DNA of 33,747 bases from an uncultured Lachnospiraceae bacterium (GTDB lineage: Bacteria > Bacillota > Clostridia > Lachnospirales > Lachnospiraceae). The notes under the pieces were generated by a model. It was given only the letters and a program-made list of their open reading frames with translations, was not told where the DNA came from and made no database searches. This document shows positions 31,395-33,747 of the stretch, in pieces. The translations under genes and the position numbers were made by a program. The stretch spans positions 1 through 33,747 of the forward strand of contig CARQVR010000024.1 in NCBI GenBank assembly GCA_949051815.1, read 5' to 3'. Within the stretch, counting starts at the first letter, position 1. Every line of letters begins with the position of its first letter.

Positions 31395-32120
31395 TTAGTG
31401 GAGCAGATTTTCCTCCCTGTAGGACTTTAATCTCTCGTACTGCTCCCGCGAGATGCACAGCTTGCTGCCCGGACAGGACACGAACCCGTCTGCTTCCAGC
31501 TTCTGAATGCTCCTCTGTACCGTCCGCACATTCATCCCGATGCGCTGGGCAAGCTGGGCCTGTGTCTTTTTCAGGACATATTCTCCCTCGCCCTCCCATT
31601 TTGCGTAAGCCTGTGTCAGGTACAGCACCAGACGGTCCCTGCCGTTTAAGAGCAGATACTTGCGTTCGTTTGAGATCTCCTGCGCCAGCGTCTTTGCAAA
31701 AATCTGCGCCCGCATGAAGAGTGCCTTCCCGTCGCGCCTCATCCACCGCATATAACCGGCCGTAGGAATCTTAAGCGCCTCGCACGCCGTTACGGCATAA
31801 ATCGTGTTCTGAAATTCCGTCAGTCCGGCAAAGGGTTCATAGTCTCCGATGATAACGATACTGAAACCTGAACTCTCCACAAAACTGTACGCATCGCCCA
31901 ACATCTGGATATCCGTCACACTGATCTCCCCGTTTATGATCCCCCACACATACTTGCAGTCCATTCCCGCCTGCAGGATCGCCTCTCCCTTGGAAATCCT
32001 TTCGTACTGTATGGTTTGCACCAGCTCCTCCGGACAGTCCTCAAAAAAATCATTCAGATATTGCCGCCGCTCGCCGCCCAGCCTTGCAATCACCTGTGCC
32101 AGTTCCTGTTTCGATTCCAT
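31395..32120 (-). CDS. Crp/Fnr-family transcriptional regulator of the nucleoside locus
   Basis: A 241-residue regulator with an N-terminal cyclic-nucleotide-type beta-barrel (about 25-125) and a C-terminal winged helix of the Crp/Fnr type. The recognition region is TQAQLAQRIGMNVRTVQRSIQKLEADGFV (about 180-210). No cluster of four cysteines suggests an iron-sulfur Fnr, and the cAMP-contacting residues are not clearly conserved, so the ligand is unknown. ATG at 32120 (MESKQEL) has AGGAGGTGG immediately upstream; a longer reading to 32183 lies over the palindrome. It heads the deoD-transporter-deoB-deoC locus, and a nearby palindrome suggests self-control. Confidence 0.88.
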   Translation of the reverse strand: MESKQELAQVIARLGGERRQYLNDFFEDCPEELVQTIQYERISKGEAILQAGMDCKYVWGIINGEISVTDIQMLGDAYSFVESSGFSIVIIGDYEPFAGLTEFQNTIYAVTACEALKIPTAGYMRWMRRDGKALFMRAQIFAKTLAQEISNERKYLLLNGRDRLVLYLTQAYAKWEGEGEYVLKKTQAQLAQRIGMNVRTVQRSIQKLEADGFVSCPGSKLCISREQYERLKSYREENLLH

Positions 32121-32178
32121 TTGCCACCTCCTTTTTACTTTTTTCATATGCCGTTTTAGAAAAGCGTCGCCTTCGTTC

Positions 32179-32209
32179 GTCACATTTACTATTGTGACCG
32201 CTTGTTATA
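32179..32209 (-). promoter_or_regulatory. Palindrome and probable -10 upstream of the Crp/Fnr gene
   Basis: GTCACA-N8-TGTGAC (32179-32198) is an inverted repeat about 60 bp before the start codon. Just upstream on the minus strand is TATAAC (32204-32209), a possible -10 whose -35 is poor (TTGGAA at 32229-32234, 19-bp spacing). A weak promoter with a palindrome at its start point fits control by a Crp/Fnr protein, although the arms are everted compared with the standard TGTGA-N6-TCACA. Confidence 0.5.
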
Positions 32210-32329
32210 TCTATGTTATATACAAATTTTCCAAAACAAGATACGACATGTGTCGCCTTTCATCCAACTCATTTTCCATTCTCTGTTTTATACAATATCA
32301 TTGACATCTGATTGGCTATTTTGCACAAC

Positions 32330-32360
32330 AAAAAGAGCGCAGCATCCTTCGACGCCGCAC
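32330..32360 (-). terminator. Intrinsic terminator of the repeat-rich membrane protein gene
   Basis: GCGCAGCATC (32337-32346) and GACGCCGCAC (32351-32360) form a 10-bp stem (with G-U pairs on the minus strand) and a 4-nt loop. They are followed on that strand by TCTTTTTG. It lies about 20 bp after the stop at 32379. Confidence 0.85.
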
Positions 32361-32378
32361 CCCTTTTTCGTGCCTTAT

Positions 32379-33747
32379 TTAAAATACTTTCAGATACTTC
32401 TCATACTCCTCGTAGGTGACTGTCACCCAGCCCTCCTCATAGTTAAAACCGATCTCCATACCCATTGGCGTATACAGGACAATGATATCGTCGGATTTAA
32501 AATATTCCGTAATCTGCTGATCCGTCATATATGTAAGATAGGAAATTTCCCCGTTCTGCTCGTCGCTCTTCTGGCGGAACTCCACGGAAAATTCGTCGTC
32601 GACCGCAAGGATATCCTCATTGTCCAGAATCACCCCGTTTTTCATGTCAATATTGATGCTCCGCAGATAGACGCCGCCGTCCCTGTCGCTGTACATCTCC
32701 TCCTGCCAGGCGATGCTCAGCTTATCCTCGTCCATATAGGTCACATAGCCGATCAGGGCAGCCATAAAATAATTTTCTTCACTCTCCCTGATGTGCGACT
32801 CGTAATCCGACTCGAAAAGCGCCGTAATCTCTTCCACTTCTTTTCGGATATCCCCGTTAATCTTATCTAAATTCGACACATTCTCCCCGGAAACAACCGG
32901 AATGCTCGCTGCAATGATGACATTCTCATAATCCGACTCGTACTCAAAATCCTCCAGTTCCACCTGATAGGAAAGATCCGATCTGATTTCGTTATGCAGA
33001 TTGTAATACCGGTCGTCGTACACTTCGTCGTCATAGTAGTCGTCGTAAAAATCGTCATCGCTAAAGAAATCGCTGTAATCATAACCGTCATCATAATCAT
33101 AATCGAAGTCAAAGTCATACTCGTTATCGTCATGATAATTATAATCGTAGTCATCATCGAAATCGTACACATCACGGCGAAGGTCTTCCTTCTCCTTCTC
33201 GGAGAGCATGTTCACCGCCCTGCTTGCCAGCGCGAACACCGCCACCAGAAACAAAGCGATAATACCGATGACAATACCCACAATCAGCCCTGTGTTCTGC
33301 TTCTTTTGCGGCATGGCGTAGGGGCTGTACGGATTATCATAAGGCGGCTGTCCGCCAAAGGGAGGCTGCCCGCCGAAGCCGCCGCCCGCCTGCTGGCTGC
33401 CGTAAGGAGGCTGCACGCCATAGCCGCCCTGCTGATTCCCATAGGGAGACTGTGCCCCATAGCTGCCCTGCTGGCTGCTGTATGGAAGCTGCGCCCCATA
33501 GCCGCCCTGCGCCTGACTTCCATAGGGAGACTGCGCTCCATAGCCCTCGCCCTGTGCCTGACCTCCATAGGGAGACTGCGCGCCGTATCCCTCCCCCTGC
33601 GCCTGATTGCCATAAGGAGACTGCGCGCCGTAACTGTCACCCTGCGCCTGACCGCCATAGGGAGGCTGCACGCCGTATCCCTCCCCCTGCGTCTGACCTC
33701 CATAGGGAGACTGCGCGCCGTATCCCTCCCCCTGCGCCTGATTGCCA
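32379..33747 (-). CDS. Repeat-rich single-pass membrane protein with DUF3298/RsiV-like C-terminal domain, 5' end outside the window
   Basis: The frame is open to the window edge, so the N terminus is missing; at least 455 codons are visible. Counting from the GTG codon at 33671: residues before about 112 are imperfect 13-15-residue repeats built on QAQGEGYGAQSPYG. One transmembrane helix (about 129-149) follows a KK pair, suggesting the repeats face the cytoplasm. Residues 169-223 are an extreme acidic-aromatic tract with 24 Asp and 21 Tyr/Phe in 55 residues. The C-terminal 200 residues resemble DUF4163/DUF3298 domains such as the extracellular part of anti-sigma factor RsiV, which binds lysozyme. 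The family match is by general pattern only and the function is unknown. Confidence 0.75.
   Translation of the reverse strand, partial: GNQAQGEGYGAQSPYGGQTQGEGYGVQPPYGGQAQGDSYGAQSPYGNQAQGEGYGAQSPYGGQAQGEGYGAQSPYGSQAQGGYGAQLPYSSQQGSYGAQSPYGNQQGGYGVQPPYGSQQAGGGFGGQPPFGGQPPYDNPYSPYAMPQKKQNTGLIVGIVIGIIALFLVAVFALASRAVNMLSEKEKEDLRRDVYDFDDDYDYNYHDDNEYDFDFDYDYDDGYDYSDFFSDDDFYDDYYDDEVYDDRYYNLHNEIRSDLSYQVELEDFEYESDYENVIIAASIPVVSGENVSNLDKINGDIRKEVEEITALFESDYESHIRESEENYFMAALIGYVTYMDEDKLSIAWQEEMYSDRDGGVYLRSINIDMKNGVILDNEDILAVDDEFSVEFRQKSDEQNGEISYLTYMTDQQITEYFKSDDIIVLYTPMGMEIGFNYEEGWVTVTYEEYEKYLKVF

Overview
The window reads as a chromosomal segment of a spore-lineage Clostridia, most probably Lachnospiraceae (inference). 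The reasons are strong AGGAGG-type ribosome binding sites throughout, sigma-A promoters with 17-bp spacing, SpoIIM and a SpoVB/MurJ-like flippase, GAAC-N4-GTTC SOS boxes at recA, a recA-recX-rny run, and an RNase Y gene. Codon use and base composition look even. I see no tRNA, rRNA, transposase, prophage or CRISPR array.

Layout. 1-262: a strongly structured, probably non-coding stretch on the minus strand, cut by the window edge. 275-3586 (minus): gap-pgk-tpiA, lower glycolysis, behind a good promoter with an 18-bp perfect palindrome at the start point. 3903-6483 (plus): a PHP-family histidinol phosphatase and a membrane diguanylate cyclase. 6529-8697 (minus): a MarR regulator, a flavoredoxin-like flavoprotein and mnmA, behind a promoter overlapped by a palindrome. 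8833-11629 (plus): a SpoVB/MurJ-like flippase and a class I DAHP synthase with a structured leader. 11784-13607 (plus): a MarR regulator with two matching operators, and a MATE exporter. 13790-19224 (minus): a XerD-type recombinase with its own promoter, preceded by a probable operon of aminotransferase, Nudix hydrolase, membrane sulfatase/LTA-synthase-like protein and SpoIIM. 19436-22999 (minus): recA, recX and rny, with a 38-bp tandem repeat between recA and recX. 23396-32120 (minus): a nucleoside uptake and salvage locus. 32379-33747 (minus): the 3' part of a gene for a repeat-rich membrane protein.

The most coherent functional unit is the nucleoside locus. A Crp/Fnr-family regulator is followed by purine nucleoside phosphorylase (deoD), a BMP-type lipoprotein, an ABC ATPase and two permeases (a Bmp/Nup-type nucleoside importer). 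Phosphopentomutase (deoB), deoxyribose-phosphate aldolase (deoC) and a YgjV-acetyltransferase-like fusion follow. Nucleosides would be imported, phosphorolysed, and their pentose sent to glyceraldehyde-3-phosphate, which enters the gap-pgk-tpiA pathway found in the same window.

Most of the window is ordinary housekeeping DNA. The items most worth a second look are the structured element at the left edge, the low-complexity Gln/Gly/Tyr plus Asp/Tyr membrane protein at the right edge, the DAHP synthase leader, the recA-recX minisatellite, the palindromes at gap and at the Crp-like gene, and the YgjV-acetyltransferase fusion. I did not find a clear new multi-gene defence or biosynthetic system.
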